Shown here piece by piece: positions 33,582 through 41,629 of a stretch of 49,726 bases of DNA. The position numbers were made by a program, and so were the translations under genes. The stretch spans positions 1-49,726 of the forward strand of contig CANRCC010000010.1 in assembly GCA_947629025.1 (NCBI GenBank), read 5' to 3'. This DNA comes from an uncultured Bacilli bacterium (GTDB lineage: Bacteria; Bacillota_I; Bacilli_A; RF39; UBA660). How positions within the stretch are numbered: the stretch's first letter is position 1; each line of letters opens with the position of its first letter. The notes below the pieces were generated by a model. That model saw nothing but the letters and a program-made list of their open reading frames with translations, did no database searches and had not been told where the DNA came from.

Positions 33582-34148
33582 ATGGAAAAAATTATGGACA
33601 ATGAAGGTAGTAAGAAAATTTTCAGTTATGATAAAGATATAAGTTTTTATGAATTTAAGGACTATTTCAAAACGTTTTATAAAGAAATTTCAAAAGAATT
33701 TCTTATGAAATTTACTATTTTATATTTATTTTTTATATTATCTGGATCTTCAAATGAAAATAACAATATATATGATTATTTATTAGTATTAGCATTGTAT
33801 TTATTTTGTATTTTTCTATGGCTAGGACCTTCACATAGAAAAAAATATGAAAAGAAACAATATAAAAGGTATATTTATTTGGAAAAGGGAAGAAATAATG
33901 TCTCATATTTTTATAAAGAATATTTTATATCAAATGTTGGTACTTTTGCCAGAAAGATTTATTATATAGATTTAAAAAAAATTATTGAAAACGACAAATA
34001 TTTTTATTTAATTTATGATACAAAATCACCAATATGGTTAAATAAGAAAGTACTTAATGATGAACAAAAAGACTTTATTAGAAATATTAATATAAATGTT
34101 TATAAAAATAAATGTAGAAAAGATAAAAAGATTTTAGAAAAAAATTAA
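33582..34148 (+). CDS. YcxB-like membrane protein 2 (tandem paralogue)
   Basis: A 188-residue paralogue of the gene before it. The N-terminus (IMDNEGSKKIFSYDKDISFY) and the C-terminal domain (KIYYIDLKKIIENDKYFYLI, then LNDEQKDFIRNIN) are close, while the two membrane spans (about residues 42-60 and 68-85) differ almost completely. The strong GGGAGGAG RBS supports ATG 33582. Conservation of soluble ends with diversified membrane core is notable and parallels the mosaic seen in the immunity-like pair at 32142 and 49340. Confidence 0.68.
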   Translation: MEKIMDNEGSKKIFSYDKDISFYEFKDYFKTFYKEISKEFLMKFTILYLFFILSGSSNENNNIYDYLLVLALYLFCIFLWLGPSHRKKYEKKQYKRYIYLEKGRNNVSYFYKEYFISNVGTFARKIYYIDLKKIIENDKYFYLIYDTKSPIWLNKKVLNDEQKDFIRNININVYKNKCRKDKKILEKN

Positions 34149-34584
34149 ATTTTTTCTTATTAAGATTAATATCATAATATATTAAAATGATATATAACAA
34201 TAAACAAAATATTAATACTGTAAATATTAACATCAATTTACTAATTTTAGTATTTATGTCTGTATTAGTTTAATATAAAATAATATTTTAAAACTATTAA
34301 TAACTTGCTATTTCTAATTTACAAATGGAATATTAAAATACAAGAGATATTTATATGAATTATAAAATTTCTAAAATAACAATGCCTATTTCTATCTTAT
34401 CAATTGTTCTTGGATTTAGATATAAAAAAAGGAGATTAAATAGTGATAAAAATATAACTATTGGGGTAATAATGCTTTAATATTTTTCTTATTTAATAAA
34501 AAGTAATATTTAATTATAAACATATATTATGTTATAATTTTAATGATAATATTATTGTATAAATTAATTATAAAATAGGAGAGA
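34149..34584. other. Gap with gene scrap and repeat C copy 2
   Basis: No full gene. A 41-residue frame at 34355-34480 (KISKITMPISILSIVLGF, then RYKKRRLNSDKNITIGVIML) has no clear RBS and looks like a decayed two-helix membrane protein of the DUF4190 kind. Repeat C copy 2 at 34517-34575 supplies TGTTATAATT as a likely extended -10 for the next gene. The rest is AT-rich with nothing I can name. Confidence 0.5.
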
Positions 34585-34590
34585 GTGTTT

Positions 34591-35061
34591 ATGAAATTAA
34601 AATATTTGATAATATTTTTATTAATTATTATTTTTGTAAGAATATTTCGATCTAATATTAATATATATAACAATTTATATGACAATTATGATTCTATTGC
34701 CAATTATGTAAATAATAATTATAAAGAATTAGAAAAAATATCTAAGAAATATATTGCAGGTGAAAAGGTAAAATATCCAGGTGTGATAGAATATATTACT
34801 GTTTGTGCTGAATATGAGTCTTATTGTACTAGTACAACTACAACTGTACACTTTACGACTAGTACAAAAGGATTAGTCCCTTCAGGTACAAGTATTGGTT
34901 TTTACTATTCAACAAATGATATTCCTGTAGGTTATGAAGGTGGATATGATAATCTAGAAAAAGTAGGGAAAAATAAATGGAAATGGAATGATGTAGGAGA
35001 CAATCATGGAACAACAATAAAAATAAGAGATAATTGGTATTATTTTGATGCATCATTTTAA
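34591..35061 (+). CDS. Membrane-anchored small protein, unknown (immunity-like)
   Basis: A 156-residue protein. One N-terminal hydrophobic helix (about residues 3-19) anchors a beta-rich domain with a Thr/Ser-rich middle (YCTSTTTTVHFTTSTKG) and an aromatic end (KNKWKWNDVGDNHGTTIK, IRDNWYYFDASF). Two cysteines frame the first strand (VCAEYESYC). AGGAGA lies eight bases before ATG 34591, better than the in-frame GTG at 34585. I do not recognise the family. Size, single anchor and location among duplicated small membrane proteins suggest an immunity-type protein. Confidence 0.6.
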   Translation: MKLKYLIIFLLIIIFVRIFRSNINIYNNLYDNYDSIANYVNNNYKELEKISKKYIAGEKVKYPGVIEYITVCAEYESYCTSTTTTVHFTTSTKGLVPSGTSIGFYYSTNDIPVGYEGGYDNLEKVGKNKWKWNDVGDNHGTTIKIRDNWYYFDASF

Positions 35062-35117
35062 TTTGATATAATGAAAGTAAAATATATATTTATTTAAAAT
35101 ATTGTTTGGAGGTAATT

Positions 35118-35639
35118 ATGAAAAAAATTTTTATAGTGATATTTAGTATTTTTATATTTTTAACATTTTTTACAGGATGTAACCTAAATAAAAATAAAGT
35201 TGAATTTAAGGATGATTTTGGCTATAATACTCCAAGTGTTGTAACATATAAATTTATTGGTAAGTCAAAACATTTTGCATTTCATACAGGTAAGGCATAT
35301 TATGGAAATGATAATTATCAATATTTATACATTAATAATTTTGAAAAAATTAATACGATTAAAGATGAAAAAAATATAATCAGTTATAAGATTTATGTAT
35401 TATTTAATAATAAATCTTTAACTTCAGATGAAATGAATGAACTAAATGGAGATAAACTAGATGATAAAATAAAAAATTTTGAAGTTGAAGAAAGTGGAAT
35501 AGCAGGTAATGCTGAATCAGATGCATTTTTAGAAACTAGTAAATATAACTTTAAAAAATATATTAAAGTAAAGATAAAATATTGTTTTAAAAATAATAAA
35601 TGTGAAGAAGAACCTCTTAATATAAGTTACATAGAGTAA
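35118..35639 (+). CDS. Small lipoprotein, unknown (immunity-like)
   Basis: A 173-residue lipoprotein with signal peptide and lipobox FTGC (cysteine near residue 21). The mature part has a beta-rich central segment (VVTYKFIGKSKHFAFHTGKA, YLYINNFEKI) and an acidic linker, ending KYIKVKIKYCFKNNKCEEEP with a close cysteine pair. GGAGG precedes ATG 35118; the TTG at 35106 is too early. The signature FAFHTGKAYYG followed by YLYI occurs in small lipoproteins of Firmicutes with no known role. Position in this array again suggests a surface immunity or antagonist protein. Confidence 0.6.
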   Translation: MKKIFIVIFSIFIFLTFFTGCNLNKNKVEFKDDFGYNTPSVVTYKFIGKSKHFAFHTGKAYYGNDNYQYLYINNFEKINTIKDEKNIISYKIYVLFNNKSLTSDEMNELNGDKLDDKIKNFEVEESGIAGNAESDAFLETSKYNFKKYIKVKIKYCFKNNKCEEEPLNISYIE

Positions 35640-35897
35640 AGTATTATTAAATTTTAACTTTCGTAAATTTTAAAAATTAAGGACTTGACTTAAGTCTTTT
35701 TTCTTTTCAATAAATAAGGTATGTACACATATATTTTATTAAAAGATATTTATAGTTAAGATGCATATTTGGTAAATGCATTACTAACAAATTTAGATAC
35801 AAAGTATGATAAAAAAATGTAAATCAAATAATGTAAATATTGCTATATTATTAAAAAATAATATAATATTGTTATAGTTGAAAGGAGTTTACTGGTT
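35640..35897. other. Gap with repeat B copy 1 and a gene scrap
   Basis: Repeat B copy 1 spans about 35676-35750: a GACTTAAGTC terminator-like stem with T tract and the block ATGTACACATATATTTTATT, which recurs at 38256-38312 ahead of the PBP gene. At 35760-35822 a frame without start (DAYLVNALLTNLDTKYDKKM and stop) looks like the tail of a lost gene. No complete gene is seen. Confidence 0.6.
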
Positions 35898-35984
35898 ATG
35901 AAAAACAAAAACACACTAAAAAATGATTATATAAATGTAAATGGAATTAATATGTGCGTAGGAGATGATGAAAGTGGCAGATAG
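35898..35984 (+). CDS. 28-residue leader-like peptide overlapping next gene
   Basis: A strong AAAGGAG lies ten bases before ATG 35898. The peptide (MKNKNTLKNDYINVNGINMC then VGDDESGR) ends 10 bases inside the next frame. It may be a short leader that couples translation to the following gene, or the former N-terminus of that gene cut off by a frameshift. I cannot decide. Confidence 0.4.
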   Translation: MKNKNTLKNDYINVNGINMCVGDDESGR

Positions 35985-36270
35985 AAAAGATGTAAAATTA
36001 GAAAATCTAAATATTGATGGTTCGTTTGAAGGAGTAGATGTTAGTGATATTGATTTAAACAAATCTGATGAAGATAAGAAAGTGTCAGATAAAGAAGATG
36101 CTTATCTAGATCCTCAAACAGTAAAAGATGTAAAATTAGATAAAAAAACGTTAGAAAACCTAAAAGAAAATCTAAAACATATTCCATCATTTGAAGGGGC
36201 AGATGTTAGTGATATTGATACTAACAAAATTAATGAAGAAAATTATAGTGAACCAAAAATTAGAAGATAA
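35974..36270 (+). CDS. Small acidic protein with two SFEGxDVSDID repeats
   Basis: About 98 residues from GTG 35974, which has AGGAG nine bases upstream; ATG 35965 is possible. It is soluble, acidic and Lys-rich, with a repeated unit: LENLNIDGSFEGVDVSDIDL and LKHIPSFEGADVSDIDTNK. No signal peptide and no membrane span. The family is not recognised. It overlaps a 28-residue frame with a stronger RBS. It sits in the array of small orphan genes between a lipoprotein and a membrane protein. Confidence 0.5.
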   Translation: MADRKDVKLENLNIDGSFEGVDVSDIDLNKSDEDKKVSDKEDAYLDPQTVKDVKLDKKTLENLKENLKHIPSFEGADVSDIDTNKINEENYSEPKIRR

Positions 36271-36313
36271 TATAACAAAAGCATTTTAAGAACAATAAGT
36301 AAAGTAAATATTT

Positions 36314-36337
36314 GACCTAATAATAGGTCTTTTTTTG
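36314..36337 (+). terminator. Terminator after repeat protein
   Basis: GACCTA and TAGGTC enclose ATAA and are followed by seven T. Confidence 0.75.
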
Positions 36338-36678
36338 TCGTTAAAAGATTGACAAAATGTTATTGAGGAGGGTATACTGATAATATATTTAATGATAAAG
36401 GTATTAGTAATAAGGATAATAGAATAAATAAGATAGGAAAAATAAATATAGAATGGTAAAACAAATGAAATATGATGTAAATTTTTGATTTGTAATTAAT
36501 ATTACTAACTAGATAATAGCAAAATTGAGGTATATGTTACTATTGATAGTGGTAAAACTTTTATATATGATATTTTCAACTATAAAGATGAATTTATGGT
36601 GAATAAATATTAAAAAAAGAGTGATTAGATTAATTATACTTATAATAATAGAGTTTTAGAAAGGAAATAATATAGTTT
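36338..36678. other. Gap with a promoter and decayed gene pieces
   Basis: TTGACA at 36349-36354 and TATACT at 36373-36378 (18-bp spacer) form a plausible promoter that now leads into broken coding sequence. Readable pieces are NDKGISNKDNRINKIGKINI near 36391-36459 and DNSKIEVYVTIDSGKTFIYD plus IFNYKDEFMVNKY near 36511-36612, in different frames and with no start. They look like the remains of one small gene of the array. Confidence 0.5.
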
Positions 36679-37113
36679 ATGAGTAAAAAAATAAAGTTTA
36701 TAATAATACCTTTAATTATTTTATTAATTACTTTTTTATCTTTTATTTTATTAAATAAATATAATAAATTAAAGGAAAAAAAACTAAATGAAAATAGGTA
36801 TAATGAGATAAGAAAAAGTGTGGAAAAAGCAGTTAAATGGAATATAGGTGCTATGTATCCTAATTGTGAAATATCTGACGGTTTTAAAGATTTATCAGAC
36901 ATACACTATAATTCATCATTTTTAATAAATAATGGTTATTTAAAAAAAGAAGAATTATTAGATATAGATAATAAATCATATTGTGATGTATATGTAGATA
37001 TAAAAACAGAGTATAAAGATAAATTAGATTATCAAAAAGATTGTAAAATTTACTATAAGATTTATTTAAAATGTAATGAATATGTAGATAAAGGATATAT
37101 TAATTGGAATTAA
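36679..37113 (+). CDS. Small membrane-anchored, pilin-like protein
   Basis: A 144-residue protein with a basic start (MSKKIK), one hydrophobic helix (about residues 7-26), a charged helix, and a small globular end. The pattern SSFLINNGYLKKEELLDID, KSYCDVYVDIK and KIYLKCNEYVDKGYINW resembles the C-terminal domain of pseudopilin-like proteins, including the cysteine pair, but there is no prepilin Gly-Phe cleavage motif. AAGGAA lies 12 bases before the ATG. It may be a surface or immunity-type protein; the function is unknown. Confidence 0.55.
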   Translation: MSKKIKFIIIPLIILLITFLSFILLNKYNKLKEKKLNENRYNEIRKSVEKAVKWNIGAMYPNCEISDGFKDLSDIHYNSSFLINNGYLKKEELLDIDNKSYCDVYVDIKTEYKDKLDYQKDCKIYYKIYLKCNEYVDKGYINWN

Positions 37114-37141
37114 GAATTACTACCAAAATAATAAGTTATTT

Positions 37142-37174
37142 AAACAGATCATAAATCTAATGACCTGTTTTTTT
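37142..37174 (+). terminator. Terminator after pilin-like gene
   Basis: AACAG-TCAT and ATGA-CTGTT arms with one bulge on each side, followed by T residues. Confidence 0.6.
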
Positions 37175-37250
37175 ATACAATAAATTTAGATAGGGAGTAT
37201 GATACTGATATGACATTTGAAATAAACTCATAATATAAAACTAAATATGA

Positions 37251-37295
37251 AAATAAATAGGTATTTTATATACCTTTTTATTGTGGTACAATATT
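37251..37295 (+). repeat. Intergenic repeat A, copy 2 (terminator plus promoter)
   Basis: The block AAATAAATAGGTATTTTATA and the following TACCT stem, T tract and TGTGGTACAAT repeat copy 1 at 32786 with one change in the -10. It precedes the PHP gene and probably drives it. Confidence 0.75.
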
Positions 37296-37404
37296 ATTGG
37301 AAATAAATAGTAATATATAATGTAATTGAATTTATAATTATATATTTTTAATGAATATGTATGGCTAGTTATAGCCATTTAGTAAGAAAGTTAGGAGATT
37401 AAAT

Positions 37405-38217
37405 ATGAAAGATTGTCATGTGCATACTAAAATAAGTCATGATGGAGTATCTACGATTAATGAATATATAAATATTGCCAAAGAAAAGGGAGTAGATGAA
37501 ATAACATTTACTGAACATTATGATATTTATGATGGTTTAAAAACAAATTTAAAAACATTAGATGTTGAACATTATAAAAATGAATATTTAAAATATAAAG
37601 ATGATACAAAATTAAAGACAAATTTTGGTATAGAAATAGGGCTTCAACCAGATATTTCAACACAAATAAGAGATATGCTTGAAAAATATGAATTTGATTT
37701 TATAATTGGTTCATCACATATAACATGTAAAAAAGATATGGCCATGGATAAAAGTTTTTTTGATGGACTTACAAGAAAAGAAGCATATTTAAAATACTTT
37801 AGGGAAGTACTAGAAAATATTAAGTTATATACTAAAGAATTTGATGTATATGGTCATCTAGATTATGTTGTTAGATATGGTGGATATAATATAAAAAAAA
37901 TAGATTATGAAGAATTCAAAGAAATATTAGATGAAATACTAATTAATTTAATAAAAAAAGAAAAAGGAATAGAAATTAATACTTCTGGAATTAGATATGG
38001 TTTAGGTATGCCACATCCAAATATAGAAATATTAAAAAGATATAAAGAATTAGGTGGAAAAATAATTACAGTTGGGTCTGATGCACACAATGTAAAAGAT
38101 TTAGCATCACATTTTAATATGGCATATGATTTGTTAGAATATGCTGGATTTGATGAAGTGGCTGTATTTCATAACAGAATTCCTGATTTTAAAAAAATAA
38201 AAGAGTTAAAAAAATAA
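37405..38217 (+). CDS. PHP-domain histidinol-phosphatase-like hydrolase (HisK/HisJ family)
   Basis: A 270-residue PHP-fold protein. The first metal site is CHVHTKISHDG (residues 4-14), followed by ITFTEHYDIYDG, GIEIGLQ, FDFIIGSSHI, VYGHLDYVVRYGG, EINTSGIRYG and the late TVGSDAHN, all metal-ligand motifs of the PHP family. The likely reaction is hydrolysis of histidinol phosphate or a related phosphate ester. No other histidine biosynthesis gene is near, so a role outside histidine synthesis is equally possible. It has an AGGAG RBS and appears to be the only ordinary metabolic gene inside the accessory region. Confidence 0.85.
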   Translation: MKDCHVHTKISHDGVSTINEYINIAKEKGVDEITFTEHYDIYDGLKTNLKTLDVEHYKNEYLKYKDDTKLKTNFGIEIGLQPDISTQIRDMLEKYEFDFIIGSSHITCKKDMAMDKSFFDGLTRKEAYLKYFREVLENIKLYTKEFDVYGHLDYVVRYGGYNIKKIDYEEFKEILDEILINLIKKEKGIEINTSGIRYGLGMPHPNIEILKRYKELGGKIITVGSDAHNVKDLASHFNMAYDLLEYAGFDEVAVFHNRIPDFKKIKELKK

Positions 38218-38239
38218 GTTATTTAATTTAATATTTAAA

Positions 38240-38312
38240 AGATTTAAGTTTTCGCTTAAGTCTTTTTTCTTTTTCATAAATAGGGCATGTACACATATAT
38301 TTTATTAAGAGA
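38240..38312 (+). repeat. Terminator and intergenic repeat B, copy 2
   Basis: AGATTTAAG and CTTAAGTCT form the terminator stem after the PHP gene, with a T tract. The segment from 38256 with ATGTACACATATATTTTATT matches copy 1 at 35690-35750. Confidence 0.75.
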
Positions 38313-38324
38313 AGGTGAAACTTA

Positions 38325-39419
38325 GTGTTCTTTAAAGATATTCATATTAGAATTAGATTATTTTTTGTAATTGTTATAATACTTTTTTTAGTAATAATTG
38401 GAAAAGTTGTTTATATCCAAGTATTTGAATATGATAAGTTAAAAGAATTGTCATCAGATCTTTGGAGTCGTAATCTTCCTGTTGAGGGGAATAGAGGAAT
38501 AATATATGATAGAAATAGCGTAATACTTGCAGATAATGTTACAACAACTAGTTTAGTACTTATACCAAATCAAATAAAAGAAAAAGATAGAGCAATAAAA
38601 GAATTATCAAAAATACTTGGTATATCAGAAGAAGAAATGAGTAAACATGTAAATAAAAAAACATCAATAGAAAGAGTTCATCCAGAGGGAAGAAGATTAT
38701 CATTTGATATTGCAGATAAAATATCAGCATTAAATTTAGAGGGAGTATATTTAATAAAAGAATCAAAAAGAAACTACCCATATGATAAAAATTTATCACA
38801 TGTTCTTGGTTATGTTGGTATTGATAATCAAGGTTTATCAGGACTTGAACTTCAATATAATGAATATTTAACTGGAGAATATGGTTCAATAAAATATTTC
38901 TCAGATGCTAAAGGAAATAAGCTAAAACTAAGTGAAATATATGAACAACCACAAGATGGAGTTAATATGATGCTTACTATAAATAATGAAATACAAATGT
39001 CTGTTGAAAGAGAATTAGATAATGCTGTTATGAAATATAATGCAGAAAAAGCATTATCAATAGTTATGGATCCTAATTCAGGAGAAATACTTGCTATGAG
39101 TTCAAGACCTAATTTTTCACCTTCTAATTATAAAAAATATACTATAGAAGAAATAAATAGAAATTTACCAATATGGATGAATTATGAACCAGGATCAACT
39201 TTCAAGATTATAACACTTGCAACTGCACTTGAAGAAAACTTAGTTGATTTAGAAAAAGAACATTTTTATGATGGAGGAAGTGTTAGAGTAGCAAATGCAA
39301 AAATAAAATGTTGGAAAAAAGGGGGACATGGAGATCAAACTTTTCTTCAAGTTGTTGAAAATTCATGCAATCTTGGTGTCAATACAGCAACACATACAAA
39401 TTTGAAGAAAATGCTTTAA
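38325..39419 (+). pseudogene. Truncated class B penicillin-binding protein (SpoVD/PBP2B-like)
   Basis: The first ~350 residues are a clear class B PBP: anchor helix at about residues 12-30, dimerisation domain (GNRGIIYDRNSVILADN), then the transpeptidase with the catalytic serine of STFK near residue 291 and the SCN triad at about 347. Directly after SCN-LG the match stops and the frame ends 15 residues later, so the KTG motif and the last third of the domain are missing. It cannot be a working transpeptidase. GTG 38325 has AAGGTGA upstream. A full PBP of the same class is at 14098. Either a deletion or insertion junction, or an assembly join, lies near 39375. Confidence 0.85.
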
Positions 39420-40300
39420 ATAACACAAAAAACCATACCCAAATTGATGTTTGTTCTACCTTTAATTTAGTTTATAATAATGTATCTTACATAAATAATG
39501 AGGATATTAAAATAGATAATTCTGTAATACAAATTATTTCTAACAAAAAGGATAATACTAAAAAAATCAATAATAAATTATTTAATATAGATACTAATAC
39601 TTATGAAAATATAATATATAATAAAAAACAAATTGCTATTGATTTATTAAATAGATTAGATTCTTCTATAATGGCTATCAGTAAAAATATTATAAAGAAT
39701 TATTTGATAAAAAATATCGTTTATAAATTAAATAATAGAATTGCTGAAATACAAGTAAATCAAAATAACTTATTAGTATCTTTTCATAAGGTTGCTAAAC
39801 AATTTGATATTGAAAATAAGTTAATAGATCGTAAAGGATATGAAAATAATAGTATATGCTATTCTTTAAATGTTGAAGATATTAATAGTTGTGATTATGC
39901 AACTAAAATTATTGAAAATATGTATAACTTTTTTACTACCCCACAAGAAAGTTTAAGTAATAGTTTATTCAATACTTTAAAATTTAAAATTAGTACATTA
40001 AGCACTTCTATAAGTAACCATACGACTAATAAGGGATTAATGTTTAAAGGAAAAAGAAATTTTGTATTATTATCAAAAACAAATTATGGTGTTTATGTTA
40101 GGTTATTAAATGTTGCTAATTCAAATAATGAGTTAGATGTTGTTACTAGAAAAAGTTATGAGCCACTATGTTTATCATACAAAGTTAAAAATAATGATGA
40201 TATTGATACATTATTTCCTTATATCAAAGAAAGTTATGAGATGTGCAATATTAACCCAATTGATTTAAAATATGAATTTTACAAAATCTATCAAGTTTAA
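39377..40300 (+). pseudogene. N-terminally truncated protein with two DUF5655-like repeats
   Basis: The frame is open from the PBP junction to 40300, but no RBS or plausible start is present, so the 5' end is probably lost. From about residue 90 of the open frame there are two similar domains. The first has SIMAISKNIIKNYLIKNIVY and FDIENKLIDRKGYENNSICY and ends CDYATKIIENMYNFF; the second has GKRNFVLLSKTNYGVYVRLL and DDIDTLFPYIKESYEM. The order (basic Asn-Phe strand, paired strands, then a D-D-I-D helix ending S-Y-E) fits the DUF5655 family, found at the C-terminus of some nucleic-acid-related proteins. A terminator follows. Confidence 0.55.
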
Positions 40301-40327
40301 TAAGCAGATTTTACTACTTATTTTTTA
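40299..40327 (+). terminator. Terminator after DUF5655-like remnant
   Basis: AATAAG and CTTATT enclose a 12-base loop followed by T residues. Confidence 0.5.
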
Positions 40328-40435
40328 TACAAGTGTTAAAGAAAAATATTCATAATTTTATTAATTGATTAACTATGTTTATGATTTGACATTTTTTTCA
40401 AGAGAGGTAACATGCAATTAACTGGAGGTATGAAA

Positions 40436-40693
40436 ATGAAAAAAATTGATAAATTATACTTAGAAGAGGATAAAAAAATTAGAATATTACATGAATCATA
40501 TCTTTTGGCTGACTTATTATTCTTAAATTATAAATACCCCAATAGTCATTATTACGGCAATTCTATTGATAGTATTTATAATTCTATTCATGATAAAATA
40601 GTTTTAAATAAAAAAGATGAAGAAAAAATAATAAATGATGCTTTGATACTATTAAAAATAAAATATAATATACAAGATATTTTTAATAATTGA
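40436..40693 (+). CDS. Small hypothetical protein, 85 residues
   Basis: A soluble, mainly helical protein (KIDKLYLEEDKKIRILHESY, then LLADLLFLNYKYPNSHYYGN). GGAGG lies seven bases before ATG 40436, preferred to in-frame starts at 40412 and 40430. TTGACA at 40385-40390 may be its -35. The family is not recognised. It is the first gene downstream of the DUF5655-like remnant and the last before the 325-bp leader of the sigma-like gene. Confidence 0.5.
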   Translation: MKKIDKLYLEEDKKIRILHESYLLADLLFLNYKYPNSHYYGNSIDSIYNSIHDKIVLNKKDEEKIINDALILLKIKYNIQDIFNN

Positions 40694-41018
40694 GTATAAT
40701 ATTAAAATGTTAATTAATACATTATTATTTATGGGTTAAACAATTATTATAAAGCAAATTTTAAACATTTTTACAAAAACATCCATAAAAGGTAAAAATT
40801 GACAAAAAATAAGTCAAAAAATGTAGAAAAAGAAAAAATTCAACTTAAATTGTCAATTTTACCAATTTTATATAGTATTTAATATATTTAAAATTATAAA
40901 TACTATAATAAAAACTTATGAAAAATTTTATGTATAAGAAAAGAAAATATTTTTCTTTTTTTTTATGTAAGAGCGCCACCTATTATTAAATTTTTAAATT
41001 TGATAATAGGAGGTATAT
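40694..41018. other. 325-bp leader of the sigma-like gene
   Basis: No gene. The segment holds a TTGACA at about 40799, several TATAAT-like boxes (for example near 40899-40910), a weak AAGAAAA/TTTTCTT stem with a T tract at about 40940-40966 that could act as an attenuator, and the RBS hairpin at 40979. Such a long leader is unusual for this compact region. Confidence 0.5.
40979..41010 (+). promoter_or_regulatory. Hairpin covering the ribosome binding site of the sigma-like gene
   Basis: CCTATTATTAAATTT pairs with AAATTTGATAATAGG (14 Watson-Crick pairs plus one T-G) around a two-base loop. The right arm ends in the first AGG of the AGGAGG ribosome binding site, eight bases before ATG 41019. 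Confidence 0.75.
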
Positions 41019-41495
41019 ATGAGAAATAATAGAAGAAAATCAAAAGATAATCCATATTTGATTGAACAAATTGGTAAAGAATATTTTGTAAAATTTAAAA
41101 ATACCATAGGAGAAGAAATTGTAATGCCAATAAGTTATGAGATTTTTAATTCATTTGATAAATTTGAACTGGAAGATATATCACAAATGCATAAATTTGA
41201 ACGTCATATTGAACATTCTATAATCTATGAAGAAAAGTTATATTGTAGAGGGGTAAGAAAGGAGCAGTCAATATTAGACTATTTAATTAACAAGGAGTTA
41301 ATCGAAGATTTATATCAAGCAATACATAAATTATCAGTAGTACAAAAAAGAAGGCTAATATTATACTATTTCTATGATAAAACTTTAGAACAAATTTCTA
41401 AAATTGAAAGTTGTTCTATTCATTCTGTCTTCGTTTCAATAAATCGTTCTATAGATAAAATAAAAAAATTTTTAATTTATAGTGTAAAAAATTGA
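41019..41495 (+). CDS. Small sigma-70-like factor (region 4 type) of mobile elements
   Basis: A 158-residue protein matching the small sigma-like factors of clostridial mobile elements and phages: DNPYLIEQIGKEYFVKFKNT, ISYEIFNSFDKFELEDISQM, HKFERHIEHS and then the region-4 HTH (LSVVQKRRLILYYFYDKTLE, QISKIESCSIHSVFVSINRS). It lacks a clear region 2, so it may be a co-activator or a reduced sigma factor. It likely controls the downstream phage-like and RHS genes. Its RBS lies in the right arm of a 15-pair hairpin, so translation is probably regulated. The next gene starts 135 bp after it. Confidence 0.78.
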   Translation: MRNNRRKSKDNPYLIEQIGKEYFVKFKNTIGEEIVMPISYEIFNSFDKFELEDISQMHKFERHIEHSIIYEEKLYCRGVRKEQSILDYLINKELIEDLYQAIHKLSVVQKRRLILYYFYDKTLEQISKIESCSIHSVFVSINRSIDKIKKFLIYSVKN

Positions 41496-41629
41496 CTTTT
41501 AGTGGGGAAACAATTGAAGAGATAATTTTCTCTATCCATTTGTTTCTTTTTTTATATTGTCTAGTGAAAATCCAGAAACAAATGCTTTATTTTAGAGTTG
41601 TTAAATTTAAAATGAAAGGAAGGGATAAT

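Noticed and set aside
39365-39376. ATG 39365 as true start of the DUF5655-like gene
   Set aside because: It lies inside the SCN motif of the PBP sequence with no RBS, so the first residues are PBP sequence read in another frame.
41492-41629. 46 extra N-terminal residues on the collar protein
   Set aside because: They overlap the sigma-like gene's stop, begin without an RBS, and ATG 41630 has a strong AAGGAAGG at proper distance.
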